Assembly (NCBI GenBank): GCA_001630475.1
Contig: KV419405.1
Coordinates: 807,841-871,840 of the forward strand
Source: Sistotremastrum niveocremeum HHB9708
Lineage: Eukaryota; Basidiomycota; Agaricomycetes; Sistotremastrales; Sistotremastraceae
Length of the DNA: 64,000 nt
Reading direction: 5' to 3'
Positions 1 to 11,184 of the stretch are shown in pieces. The notes beneath the pieces were generated by a model, which saw only the letters and a program-made list of their open reading frames with translations, ran no database searches and was not told the DNA's origin. How positions within the stretch are numbered: the first letter of the stretch is position 1; the number at the start of each line of letters is the position of its first letter. The position numbers and the translations under genes are program-made.

Positions 1-876
1 GTTACGGCGATAGGCTTTGCTTTAGCACCAAGTCCAAGTGTCATATAACCGGTAAGATTGCCAAGTGCTCCTTTGCCAATGCCTGCCACCGTCGTGCTGG
101 TCGAGACTTGAGGGACTATGTCGGAGACAGACATATGGGCGATCGACAAGACTGCGTGTTCAGTAACAGTATATGCCATCATGACAGTCTTGTGATCGTA
201 GAATGCCACCGCTCTGGGAGAATGAGGAAGAGCAAGTTCCTAAAGATAGGTGTGTATAGAGTAGGACAGGCATACAACGGTTCACATACCTTCACTTCTC
301 TTGGTTCGTCACCCTTCCACGAGTAAATCACAACTTTCTTGCGGCAACCGACAGCTAAGTATGTGGAACCAGTCTCCGCATCGTCACCGTCTTGCTTCCC
401 TACAGGCTCTGAACCTGGCTCCGTCGCGGATAATCGCGTGGCATAAACAGCGAAGGAGAGAGCACCCCGGGTCTGAGGCAGCGTTGTAGTTGGAGTTAGG
501 GAAGGTATTGGATAAAGCGAGACGGATCCCTCTGATAGAACAACCAGAGAATTGATATCTCGAAGTGTTCCTATCTGTTCAATTGACTTTCGAGTGAAGC
601 TCTTCTTGGTGTCCAGAAGCGTAAGGGTTGGAGTTGATCCATCTATTTGATTTGAGCATGATATAACATACAATCCAACCATGCCTTACCGGAAGTGTGC
701 TCTATGTTGAAGATGAGTAGTGTGCCAGTAGACGTGCCCGCGTAGAGTCTGTCATCTATGTATCCTGTGAGTTCACGAGGGCACCAGAGATTGTCTGGTC
801 TACCTTGCACCTCTATGGATTCAATTCGCTCCTTGACACCTCGAAACGCGACTTTGGGATCGTTGAAGGGAGGCAT
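1..876 (-). CDS. VPS39: Vam6/Vps39-type CNH-domain protein, 5' part only
   Basis: N-terminal part of a vacuolar HOPS/CORVET-type tethering subunit; the rest lies beyond base 1. The start is MPPFNDPKVAF at 876. Exon 1 (876-690) gives KERIESIEVQG and LYAGTSTGTLLIFNIE, the first blades of a citron-homology (CNH) beta-propeller. Introns are 689-643 and 289-240. Exon 2 holds VLSEGSVSLYPIPSL and LAVGCRKKVVIYSW. Exon 3 holds PRAVAFYDHKTVMMAY and the glycine-rich GALGNLTGYMTLGLG stretch usual in fungal Vam6. In the family this protein bridges the GTPase Ypt7/Rab7 and SNAREs at the vacuole. It diverges from DBP6 with only 109 bp between start codons, so the promoter is shared. TGFBRAP1/Vps3 is the main alternative name, because only the shared CNH domain is visible. 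Confidence 0.78.
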
Positions 877-985
877 GCGCCAGTCTCGCTGGATGCGTGC
901 AGCCCAGTCGGGACAAGTTGGTAGGCGCCCGACTACCGTGACTTCCGTTTCAGTCCAACTTTTTAGACGATCCTATCCATAAAAT
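877..985. promoter_or_regulatory. Shared divergent promoter VPS39 / DBP6
   Basis: These 109 bases separate the two start codons (876 on minus, 986 on plus) and must hold both promoters and both 5' UTRs. No TATA box is obvious on either side. Compact TATA-less divergent spacing is common for housekeeping pairs in basidiomycetes; co-regulation is only an inference. Confidence 0.5.
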
Positions 986-3473
986 ATGCCAGACGTTGTA
1001 AGCTTGGTTTTCACCCCTTATGAACCAACTCATCTAAAATCAGGGTAAAACACCAGCAAAGCAGAGATATCTTCATAGGAAGAAATTACGACGCAAGCAG
1101 AGCAAGAAAACTAAAGCGGCTTCCACAAAGAAAGATGCTGTTACTACTGCCCAGGATCAAACGGACACGTCTTCGGCTGATTCTGACGAAGAAGAAGTTC
1201 ACCAACCTTCTGTACCGGACGTCCAAATGCTTGATCTGACTACACCGACGGAGCCACCACCGCGGAAGAAGCGCAAGACAGAAAAACATCGTAATTCAGA
1301 GAACGCGGATAGTGAATGGCTGGATGTACCTGGGAACGAAGAGAGTGCTATGGATGAGGAAGTTACCAAGAAAGAAATAGAGACTGGGGCGGCACATGAT
1401 CCAGGCTACGAAGCTTTACCTGCATTCCCCTCACCAACGCAGCAAGAAGCGCCTTCCAAAGTCTTGGTGTCGGCACAGGGACTAGATCAAGCATTTCTCT
1501 CCGCTGAAGTCATCGACGCGAGCAGAACTCTGAAATTGGAGTCTATTGACGGCATTGGCTGGTCTCTTCAGACCGCTGAAAGGCTGCAGGAACTAGGCAT
1601 ACAAGAATTATTTGCTGGTAAGTCTTGAAGCCATGCATATTAGAATCACTGATGGGCGGTATTTTGCAGTTCAGACTGCTATAATTCCCTTCCTCCTGCG
1701 ACCTCTCAAAGAGCCGCGTTCTCACCCACTATCTTCCCCTTTCAATCCCGTCCAGGATATTTGCGTCTCAGCGCCAACTGGTGGCGGCAAAACTCTAGCT
1801 TATGTAGTTCCAATCGTCGAGGTAAATTTTCCCTGCTGTCTTTGTCCTAGTATCTTACGAAAAAATTAGATCCTTTCCGCGCGGATCGTTACTCGTTTAC
1901 GAGCTCTGATCATCGTCCCTACGAGAGATCTCGTTTCCCAAGTTCGAGAGACTATTGAAGCCGTGTCTAAAGGACGAGGTCTGAAAGTCAGTCGCTATCC
2001 CCGTCAAACGACCTCGTTGAAAACTGGTGTAGATTGGTGTCGCTACAGGACAACACTCTTTCACTCACGAGCAGAACGCCCTGGTTGGAGACCTGAATAC
2101 ACCGTACGTATTTATTTATTTTGTTACTTCCCTCAAGCTCAATTTCTGTGAAGGTTGATGGGTGGTTCCAGTAAAGTGGACATTCTCATATGTACCCCCG
2201 GCCGCTTGATTGATCACCTCAACGGCACCCATAACTTTACCCTTCAGCATTTGCGCTTTCTGGTGAATTTTCCCACAAGTCTTGTGTGAACGTTTTCTGA
2301 TATGGGTCGCAGATCATTGACGAGGCGGATCGCCTGCTCGCAGAATCATTCCAGGACTGGTTGAACCAAGTCTTATCCGCAATTAAAGCACCCTCCAATA
2401 GCGCACCACGCACGCTATCTGTTGATGCTCTCCCATGTCCTGATTCCATGGCACCCTACTGGCAACCGCCAATATGTTACAGCGATGTAACTCAAACATT
2501 AACAACTTCATGCCAAAAACTGCTGTTTTCTGCAACACTCACCCACGATCCCAGTAAACTTTCCGCGCTTGGTCTTCGAGATCCGAAGTATTTTGTTGTC
2601 CGATCTCAAGAACGATCTTCGAACGATGGGGGTGTTTTGGACCAGACATTTAGCTTCCCTTCATCTTTGGTGGTAAGTCAGGATCTTACGTGAAATCATC
2701 AAACCGTCTAACCCCGTCTCCAGCAACACTATTCCATCATTAAGACGGAAGATAAACCTCTCCTTTTATTCCACCTCATTTTATCCCAGTCGATGACAAA
2801 TGTTTTGGTCTTCACCAAATCCGCGAGCTCGACACAGAGACTTCTGAAATTGTTGCAGTTTCTTAACGACGGGTGGAGCCAGCAACAGAGCCAAGAATCA
2901 GCCTTCCATATCATGGCCACAGCATTTTCCAGTGATTTATCTGTGCATGACCGAAAGAGCATATTGGCGTCATTCAAGGAGGGAAAGATTAATGTGTGAG
3001 TCAGAAACCAAGGCTATATTATATTGTACTAATCTGTGACTGCGCGCGAAGACTAGTGGCGTCAGATCTAGTCTCAAGGGGTATTGATCTACCTCATGTG
3101 TCGCATGTCATCAGTTATGATGTGCCCATTGATATGCGAAAATATGTACACCGAGTGGGGCGAACCGCAAGAGCGGGACGTGCTGGTGTGGCTTGGACTC
3201 TCGTCGAAAAGCAGGAGGTAAGATCGTATTTATGATGTTACGTTGCCGCTGCTGAGCACCAGTAGGCACACCACTTCCTGGAGATGATGAGAGAGTCCGG
3301 GCACTTGCAAGACGTTTCAAAGAATCGCATAGAGGGAAATGACCTCGCTCCTTATTCCTCCCTATATGAAGTAAGTGGCTCCCGATAAAAGAAAAATCCG
3401 GCTCTAATGTCCCATTCAGAACGCTCTGTCCAGACTGCAGAGTGAGTACACCAGAGGCACGGCCGACAGCTAG
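986..3473 (+). CDS. DBP6: DEAD-box ATP-dependent RNA helicase, Dbp6/DDX51 type
   Basis: Nucleolar RNA helicase needed in the family for early 60S pre-ribosome assembly. The start is ATG 986 (MPDV, then an intron beginning GTAAGC); the next exon is very basic ([18 protein letters not shown]), a nucleolar-signal-like tail with an acidic patch after it. Motifs in order: Q-like [12 protein letters not shown], motif [14 protein letters not shown], the Dbp6/DDX51-diagnostic TGQHSF, GG, CTPGRL, DEAD in [12 protein letters not shown] in LLFSATL, SRGID, and [11 protein letters not shown] (motif VI). At least nine short introns join these in frame; one (about 1988-2030) uses a GTCAGT donor. The last exon reads [17 protein letters not shown] and stops at 3471-3473. 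No lesion was seen. TGQHSF separates it from other DEAD-box families. Confidence 0.9.
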
Positions 3474-4215
3474 GAGGCTTGTTTTCTTGCATATGTACTT
3501 GATGTTTCCGGTTTCTGAGAGCTCCACATGACACTCTGTAAATTAAAATTATTTTATGTATTTTCCGCAGACCATGAGCATGCATAGAGTCTCTGTAATG
3601 AATTAGGTTTCTCATCGATCAGATCGGAAGCTTATTCGTCAGAATCCCGGATATCCCGAAGAGTCGATCGGCCAATATTTCGGAAGCCGACTACCTTTCA
3701 AAGTTCAGCTTGAAAACGTGAATCTCCTGAGATAGTCAGGAGAGACTTCGTTTGAAAAGGCTCACTCCACCACGTGTCCTGTATCCTGTAGGTTCCTCTG
3801 CAGATATTCGTGTACGTACGATTTAGTACGAGCCTTATACCTTTAATTCAAGATTGACCGAGCAGGCCGAGCTCGCCGGTTGAAGATGCGGTGGCATCGC
3901 ATGCCTAAAATTCTGCAAGGGGACCTGAACCGGTACCATAATCGTGAGATGTCGATGTCGTGATTGACATGGGTAGGAGCCAATTCCCAAGCTGGTCAGT
4001 AAAAATTTGTAGAGTCGCCTGAAACAGATGACTTTGCTGAATCACAGAATTGTCCAATATAAATAGAGATATTTTCATTATGTCTTCCAGGATAGTTCTC
4101 ACTGCAATGGGACTCTTCAATTCCATGACCAAACTACAAATTTGCTGCCACTTCATCGAAATCTTTGCGATGTGGCAGAAGAGCCTGCCCGACGCGGGCA
4201 TGATTTGGGGAAGCT
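3474..4215. other. Gene-poor stretch between DBP6 and the inverted-repeat element
   Basis: It holds the DBP6 3' flank and no gene that can be named. One minus-strand frame is open from 4201 to 3905 (98 residues, LKSPIAVRTILEDIMKIS region) and starts 15 bp from the left inverted repeat. It has no recognised domain and may be a remnant or chance. Confidence 0.4.
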
Positions 4216-4943
4216 AGGTCCGTACAAAGTATGACATCATGATCCGAACATAATCCCGCTCGGGATTGTTCATTCCCGTGCTTCCGACCCTAATGATTTT
4301 CAAACCCCGCCAATCCTTTTCTCTGCTCACCGTCGTCTTCCCCTCGTCGTCGCCGCCTCCTGGTCCCCATTGCTACTCTTCTGCATCTTCGCCACCCCTG
4401 ATAGACTTCCAGCACGTGTCCCGCGCCCGCAACTCCCGAAACCCGCCAGAAAATTTGCAAGATCCCTCTCAAGACCAAGAAAAAGCCGCCCCAACCAAAC
4501 GTGCCCACCGCATCGTCGAGGAGCCACACAGGGTGTCTCAGAAGGGGTTTTATGAGCGATGGTAAGTGCAACACACCAATCTGTTCACTCCCGCCTCCCC
4601 CGCGCCCACCTATTCTCTCCAAACTCTACCTTTTTTTCTCTTTTTCACTCCCTCCCCCTATTTTCTTTCCTTTTCTACCCTTTCATGAGGGACCTCCCAA
4701 TAGAGCGCAACATGTACCTTATCATATTGAATATATATGTACAAAATCAACGAATTAATCGACCAAAACGAGAGTAAAAATAGAGAGAAATCGCCAATCA
4801 AGACTTGGCCAAAATTTGACTTGCGCTCGAGGGAGTGATCCCGGACATAACGCAAGGCTCACCGAGCTCAGGGAATCTCGGACATAGCATGTTTATATCC
4901 ATGTAGACGCTGATCATTATGATGTCATACTTTGTACGGACCT
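4216..4943. mobile_element. Candidate non-autonomous TIR DNA transposon (MITE-like), 728 bp
   Basis: The ends are perfect 25-bp inverted repeats: 4216-4240 starts AGGTCCGTACAAAGTATGAC and 4919-4943 is its exact reverse complement. Weaker similarity continues inward (CCGAACATAA near the left end, CGGACATAA near the right). The interior is pyrimidine-rich with stretches such as 4621-4680, and no transposase motif is visible. A target duplication is not clear: a TA lies just outside the left end and a TTA outside the right, so a 2-bp TA duplication as in Tc1/mariner is possible but not proven. No second copy occurs in the window. The right end lies 70 bp before the start codon of the next gene, so it may form part of that promoter. 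A host inverted repeat that is not a transposon is the alternative. Confidence 0.6.
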
Positions 4944-5013
4944 TACATCCTTGATTTGGTGGACGAAGTTTCGAGCGCTAATTGCGCATCTCGGCCTCAC
5001 AGACTGCTTCATC

Positions 5014-7053
5014 ATGGCAGGCGCCAACTACATGGGAGGCAAAAGGTACGATTGTATCCTGTCCTTCAAGACATCGATGTATTGAATGCCAAATTCTTTG
5101 ATTAGGAACGCTGCCCGTGCCCGTGCTCGAGACTCAACTGGTCAAGCTCATCGCAGTCATTTTGGCAAAGAACGCATGAGAGCCAACGTTTTGAGAACAG
5201 GTCAAAAAGGAACGGAGCCTGCATCTGCCAGTAGCGTCGGGATCTCTCTTCAGCATGCTCGTAGAGAGCAGCCTGCAATATCGGAGAGTTCTTCGGACAT
5301 CCAGGAAGAACACCGCGGAGCACGGTCAACGCGTGTGGATGCAGCACACCAGGTCAAAGATTCGCCACGCTTGCCAATCCCATCGCGAACCCAGAGTCAT
5401 TTGAAGACACTAGGTCGTCCCCAAAGTCAGGTTCACTTATGCCTCCGACTCCACTACGCTGAAACCGCCACAGCTATCTCCTATCGCGACAAAATCCGTC
5501 GACTGCTCGGCATAACTGACTTGTCGGGTCTGAGCTGCTGGAAGCAAGAAACGCGCTCGGAGCTTAAGTCGACAGACCCCACCAGGTCATCGGCTGCGGA
5601 AATACAAAAGTCCCTATCTGGCAACACTCGGACATGCTCTCCACAATCAATCAGCGAGAACTCGGAAGAGAACGTTAGGAACGAAGTGTCTAGTCGCAGA
5701 AATTCATTGACCTCATCATGTCTGACTCACCATACTCCTTACTCTCAACATCGCCAATCTGCCGGTCAATCTTCACCAGGATGTATTGCTCCTGTCTCAG
5801 ATCCCCCTGTTCCATTGCTGCTCTTGCCTCCATTTCATTCGGGACCAAGTGGTGTCCATTCTACGACGGAAGCTTTTCTTTCTCATATGACCTCTACCTC
5901 GAATTCACCAGTCGGATCTTCATCGAGACGGGCAGAAACCTCTAGACTATCGCCTGGAGAAGCTTCAACGTTCTCGCTGAGAGGCCATCAAAGAAACACG
6001 GACATCCCCGTGTGGCCCAGAACATTGCGCGATTTTACCATCCCAGGGTATGCTTTTACCAAGCTTGTTCGATACTTCTTTGTATATTGATTTCATTTCC
6101 AGCGATCCTTTCCCCATTCCCTACACCTCCCAAACATCCAGTGAACTAAGCCCTATGGAGAAATCTTTGTCGACGCATCGGATTCCCGAAGCTTGCCCTT
6201 CAATCGTTTTTTCAGAAGACCCATGGCTCATAGCCGCCGCTGAATTAAACCTTACCACGCATGGCATCGACGTCCTTATTCCAGAACCATTCAGTCCTGG
6301 GCGAAAAGGCGTAGGATTTGATCAAAGTGGAGTGTTGGTCGAACTTACACCACCTCTCGTATCAAAGTTCTCTAGCCCTATTCGTACTTATGGACGCCAG
6401 GATGAGTTTGAAGATATTGAGTTGTAAGATGGATTCTCTTCATACCAATTCATTGCCGTTCCTCACTGATATGGTCTTTCCCGTCTCAGTGCTGGCATCG
6501 ATTCTGGTGGGCATAGTGTCCAAACGGTGATTCCTTCCTTTTGCGTGACATGCAGTGTGGCTGAAATCTCATGCTCCTCCTGCGGTCCTCCCCTCGCTCG
6601 ATTGGCCGAGAACTTCATGACTTTCAGCAACTCGAAAAGCTCGACGCTCAAGACTTTGGTACTAATTGCGATCTTAGCTTCTCCTTTGACTCTTCTCGTC
6701 CCCTGGATTATCTCCCGTCCTCTCCACAGTCTCCAATAGCCTGCTCGTATCCTTCGAATCATTTGCCCTGGGAGAATACTTCCGAGACCGATCTTCGCAA
6801 TATTTTCCCGAGTGCCGAGAAGTCACCTAGTGTTGTATGCGATCTCAGGTCTAGACGTCCGTCCGGGAACTCTTCCCGCCCTCCGATAGCCCAGGACGAT
6901 CACGGATTACCTCGTGTACTAGTGCCTGAAACTCACATATGTACCTGGGCGCCAGAAAATCCTCCTGAAGAACACCAATGTCCTCCAGCTTCGGTTGTGC
7001 AGGAACAAGAGGGACCAACTCTGTTCACTGAGGTCGACGATGATAACTGGTAA
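5014..7053 (+). CDS. Basidiomycete protein of unknown function (MAGANYMGGKR start)
   Basis: Function not recognised. The start at 5014 gives MAGANYMGGKR, an intron (5046-5104), then NAARARARDSTGQ, an N-terminus I associate with uncharacterised Agaricomycete proteins. A long Ser/Thr/Pro-rich region follows, with ARRNSL-like basic-serine sites suggesting phosphorylation. After two introns (GTATGC at about 6048 and GTAAGA at about 6425) comes a compact CVTC...CSSC array (CxxC-x6-CxxC) that could bind zinc. A 71-base intron at 6659-6729 with a CTCCACAG acceptor restores the frame into the C-terminal part, which ends TEVDDDNW and stops at 7053. The N-terminus is Arg-rich, so nuclear location is plausible. 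The gene starts 71 bp after the inverted-repeat element. The splice around 6659-6729 is the least certain part. Confidence 0.6.
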
Positions 7054-7188
7054 AGCTGTGATTCCGATGAGAGGATTTCATCAATCTTTTTAATGACCTC
7101 GATTACTTTGATACATGTGAGGTACAACATAAAATGAATAAAAGAGAGCTGAAAGACTGGAGACTATAACGAGTTCATAATTAATACA

Positions 7189-8483
7189 CTAACTATCGTC
7201 CACTCGCTGGCGCTTGAATTGACCTCCACTCTGATTTTGTCCGTCAAAAAAAGCAGGATTGAAGTGACCACCCCTATTCCCCATCCCGCCACCCACGTTT
7301 TGATTCATCATACCCATGCCTCTTCCACTCATGCCTCCCATATTCATGCCTCGGCCGCCATAACCTCCGTTCATCATACCCCGCATTGGCATTCCGCCCA
7401 TGTTCGGCATTCCCATCATGCCACCTCGCATCGGCATGCCCATGCCCATACCCATACCACCTCGGATTGGCGCATTCAGTCCCATGCCCATGCCCCCCAT
7501 GTGTCCTCCTCGAGTGGGCAGGTTGCCCATCGTATTGCCGCCATTGGCAACACCCCCTCTCGCCGCACCGATACCGGGTGTAGCTCCGCGACCCATCCCT
7601 GTTGCTCCGCTGAAACCACCTCGCACAGCTTCACGAGGAGGAGGATCTAGCCCAAACATGAAAGCTTGCCAAATTCGAGAGGCATGAATGCGTACCTTTT
7701 GGCAATGTTCTAAAGGGATTTCCGTGTGAAGCACTGGTGAATGTTGCAGATGCTCGTCTTCCTTGGAACTCGCTGAAGAACCATTGAGTGACATCGCGGA
7801 GGTAGAGAATGGGAATTGCGCACTTGTTGTCAAACCAGTTCTTCATAATGGTGGCAGCTTGATGCGTATGGCATTCGATATATGCGATCCTACAAAAATT
7901 ATACAAATGCAATCCTCAAAAGCGGTGGACACATACCCTTTACTCTTTCCGTTGACTTTGTGCTCGGAAAAGGTGATATCTTTGAGCTCAATATTCACGC
8001 CAATGCTCTGGGCCGTCTGTCGTAAATCTTCATCGGTTGTCCACTTATATACATTCAGATGACAGAAATACAGCATGTGCAACGTCACAGAACGAACCCA
8101 TTGAAGATCACCGACGTAGAGAGCGTCTGAGCCCATCTGATTCCCTTGAGTCACAGTCGCAGATGATTGCGCTGGCGCCACCATTCCGCTGCTTTCTTGC
8201 CCGCCGTAGGCCATTCGAGTATCATCGGAGGGAGGATTTAAATTTGCCTCTTGGGAATACTGGGCGTCTGAAGGGTCTTCATCCCGAGGTCGCTTGTCGC
8301 CGGTCGCTGGAGAGTGAGCTGGCGAATGGCGACCGCCATTTTCTTGAACCTCATTCAGATTACTGTCATTCTCCTGCAGTGGATTAGGTTCCTCAGATGA
8401 TTAGATGGCGTTGAAAAATGCACCTCTTGTTCCGGCAAGTACGTTTCATCGTCGCCGTAGATGTCTAAGTCGTCTTGGGGCAT
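7189..8483 (-). CDS. CPSF6/CFIm68-like RRM protein with Gly-Met-rich tail
   Basis: RNA-binding protein resembling the large subunit of cleavage factor Im, which in animals pairs with CFIm25 in poly(A)-site choice. The start at 8483 reads MPQDDLDIYGDDETYLPEQE, the acidic N-terminus typical of the family. The RRM is split by introns: DALYVGDLQW, WTTDEDL, IELKDITFSEHKVNGKSKG, then GIAYIECHTHQAA and NEFQGRRASATF. The intron GTGCGC..TTCAG within 7790-7835 and GTACGC..GCTAG at about 7650-7700 are needed to join GNPFRTLPK to DPPPREAVRGG. The tail (about 7200-7600) is built from GMGMG, RGGMG and PMRGG repeats, a low-complexity RGG/GM domain. The WTTDEDL signature separates it from ordinary hnRNP-type RRMs. 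Stop at 7189. Confidence 0.8.
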
Positions 8484-8903
8484 CTCAGAGATCATTTCAA
8501 GGAATTAGGCAGTATGATTTTGAAGCGGATGATAGCAGTAACACAGCGAAAGTATACAGGAGAAGAAGCGAAGCAGGAAGAGCAGGTCACGAAGTTAGAC
8601 ACGTCGTATACTAGTAGCACACTACATGCATGGATGAGACAGGCGTGTATCAGGCACAATACTCGTAAAAGCTAATTCACCTCCCAATATAGCGGCACAA
8701 GGAGACTATCGTTTGAACGATGCGGCGTCGTGATTTGAGAAAAGGAGATGGAAGTCACAAGAGAAGTCGTGTTTGCACATGTTTGTGCGCTTCGTTGGTC
8801 ATCATCTAGAATTCGGCTAAGGTATATATTTTTGAGCTAGTCGTATCATGAACGGCCTGGTGGTTTAAGAGTCTGCTGGCACAACAAGTATACAGCCTAA
8901 AAA
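8484..8903. other. Intergenic, no gene seen
   Basis: It separates the CPSF6-like start from the 3' end of the carboxylesterase; both genes are on minus, so it holds the promoter of the former and the terminator of the latter. Open frames here are short and lack family features. Confidence 0.5.
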
Positions 8904-11184
8904 CTATTTTTCAAACTCCCCCAGAACTTCTGCGGAATTAAGAAAGTCTGTTTCAACGAGACTGAAATCGTCCGGGATGAGAGTAACGTTATTCTTCATG
9001 ATCTGAAGCACCTCCTTCTTTGCCAGGTTATAGCGTGGCCAGAACGCTAGTTCAATGTAAGCTTTCATACCAAATATTCGAATTCAATGACGCACATCCT
9101 GGATTGAGGTCATTGACGAAATTAATATAAGCGTCTCTGTAGAATGTGGCCAAGCCAACTTCCGAAGGTGCAGTATTATGCCCAAAGAGCAATCCAAGCT
9201 CAGATGCATGAGCAACTGACGGGTATGAGTATAAACTATATGTGAATGTAAATCTCGACGCACCTCCGTCCACAGGATTCTCTCCGGGGAGAAATTCTCG
9301 GAAGTGATACGCATACATTGGCATGAGATTCGCCGCTGTGTCGAAGAAGAACCGGCGCGGGGCAAGGAACATGTTGTCTCCATACCAAGTGGATCCTCTG
9401 TCGAACAGAGAGTCTCCAGTATTGAACGGAGCGCCGAGACTGGGATCATTGGCGGGGTAAAGGGTATGTATTCGGTCCAAGACATCTTTCGTGAGTGTTG
9501 TGTTGTCCAATATCAAGCCACCAATGAACTCGTCGAAGAGCTCATTTTCTTGAGATGGGGCATGTGGCACGGCCAAGATGGAATCGCTGAACGTTGTCCC
9601 TTCGTTGAGCTGTGAATGGCAAGTATTGACTTTACAAATTGTGATAGTATTTGTGAAAAGCGCACGTTTGTTCCTGCAAGATAGGGGAGCCGAAGAAAGT
9701 CGCCTCTGTTCATACGGGACGATGGACGTTCAGGAACGAGACTGCCTGGCGGCCCTACCGCCGGTTGCCACAGTTGGCCGTTTAGGCGCCCTGCGATCAA
9801 AGAGTTGCTCAAATTTCGGAGTGTCTGAGAGCCAGATTTATTGGCGTTGGGCTTATAGAGTATGTCGTTACCTCGAATGGTACAGCTTGAAGACATGCGA
9901 CTGATCCAGGACCTGATTTGCATCCGGTACCTTCAAGAAGACGAGAAAATGGCTTCCCAGGCTCGTCGTACTGTTGAGGGAAAGGAGAACTCTTGCTAGA
10001 AGGAGTTGAAGAAGCCCGAATATGCGAAATTTAATGACAACATACAAAGGACCAGTCGAGGAATCTGCGATGCCAGCCCTGAACGACGGCTTTGCCGGAG
10101 GAAACATGAGAAGGGCTTGGACCGAACCAGCGCCAGCAGACTAAGATTCTGTTATGTTTTCGTTGCCGAGAAAGAATTAAATGTTTCCCACCTGACCCCA
10201 GATGGTGACCTGAAGAAAATCGTGTCGGTGTGAGTTCCATTATGTGAAGCGAAACGAAATTTTACTTTATCTGGGTCGCCGCCAAATTTAGCAATGTTGG
10301 ATTGGATGAACGCCAAGGCTGCATGCTGGTCAAGCAGACCGGCGTTAAGGTTCTCTGGGGCTACGGCTGAGCTCGCAAGCTTTTTGGCATTATAAAACTA
10401 TTTCGGAAACATTTCGGCCAACTCACGAAGCCAAAAGTATTCACACGATAATTCCTGTTTTAGCCCTGAATATCAGAATGAAGATGGAGCAATATTAGTC
10501 TTACGTCGAGACAAAGATTATGGGTTTTCCGATGGCTTGACTTCTTTGAATGAGTACTACTCGGGATTAGCGAAGTTAGAGTAGAGTTTGGGAGAGTTGA
10601 CATACTTGTTGGATCCGTATTAGGGTCGGAAGAAGCGCTAGACGAGAAGCGTAAGATCAGTTCGCCCATGCACAATGCGTTTAGAGACGCCTACCCTGTC
10701 GTGTAAGCGCCGCCCTGCATGAAATCAAAGGTTAAGAACCGATTTTCATACATCACTTTGGGAATTGACTCACGTGGATCCAGAAGAGGACAGGTAAAGC
10801 AGCGGACTGCTTCAAATTCGCAGGACGCCATATCTAATCTTCTTCAGCAAAATAAACGTCAGAGTATCTGAAGGGAACAGCAAACGTTTAGAAAGAGACA
10901 ATCTTCGGATTGTGTTGCTCCCAGTCCAGTGGAATCCGGTTGAGGACACGCATGACCAAACTGCGTTGCATCTTTGACCCCAGGGAACCTAGTTTCGATG
11001 GTTGCGCAAAAGGTACTCCCAGCCAAGCTTCTAATCCCGATGAATTCTTGATGCCTCGAAAGATGCCAATATCCGTGTCGATTTCCAAAGAATTAGCACG
11101 TCGTTGCACGGGTGGAAGAGCCCAAACAGAAGCCAGCCACAATGACAGGGAGAGTCCAAGATGCATCACCGACGTAAACTGCAT
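8904..11184 (-). CDS. Secreted type-B carboxylesterase/lipase with an N-terminal lesion
   Basis: Alpha/beta-hydrolase of the carboxylesterase/cholinesterase/Candida rugosa-lipase family. The start at 11184 gives a signal peptide ([20 protein letters not shown], cleavage near WALP). Family blocks follow through about ten introns: [60 protein letters not shown] (oxyanion hole), [43 protein letters not shown] with the nucleophile Ser in GQSAGA (split by an intron), then the C-terminal ELGLLFGH with the likely catalytic His. It ends [11 protein letters not shown], stop at 8904. Oddity: between FAQP and the next block (about 10975-11005) some 15-20 residues usual in the family are missing and the reading frame changes, with no credible intron. 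Either a short deletion has damaged the gene or the assembly has an error here. Everything downstream is intact. Confidence 0.8.

Noticed and set aside
4266-4622. Proline- and arginine-rich frames inside the inverted-repeat element
   Set aside because: They arise from pyrimidine-rich simple sequence, overlap in several frames and carry no transposase motif.
7219-7687. His/Pro-rich plus-strand frames opposite the CPSF6-like tail
   Set aside because: They are the mirror of the Gly-Met repeat coding strand and show no start context or splice structure of their own.
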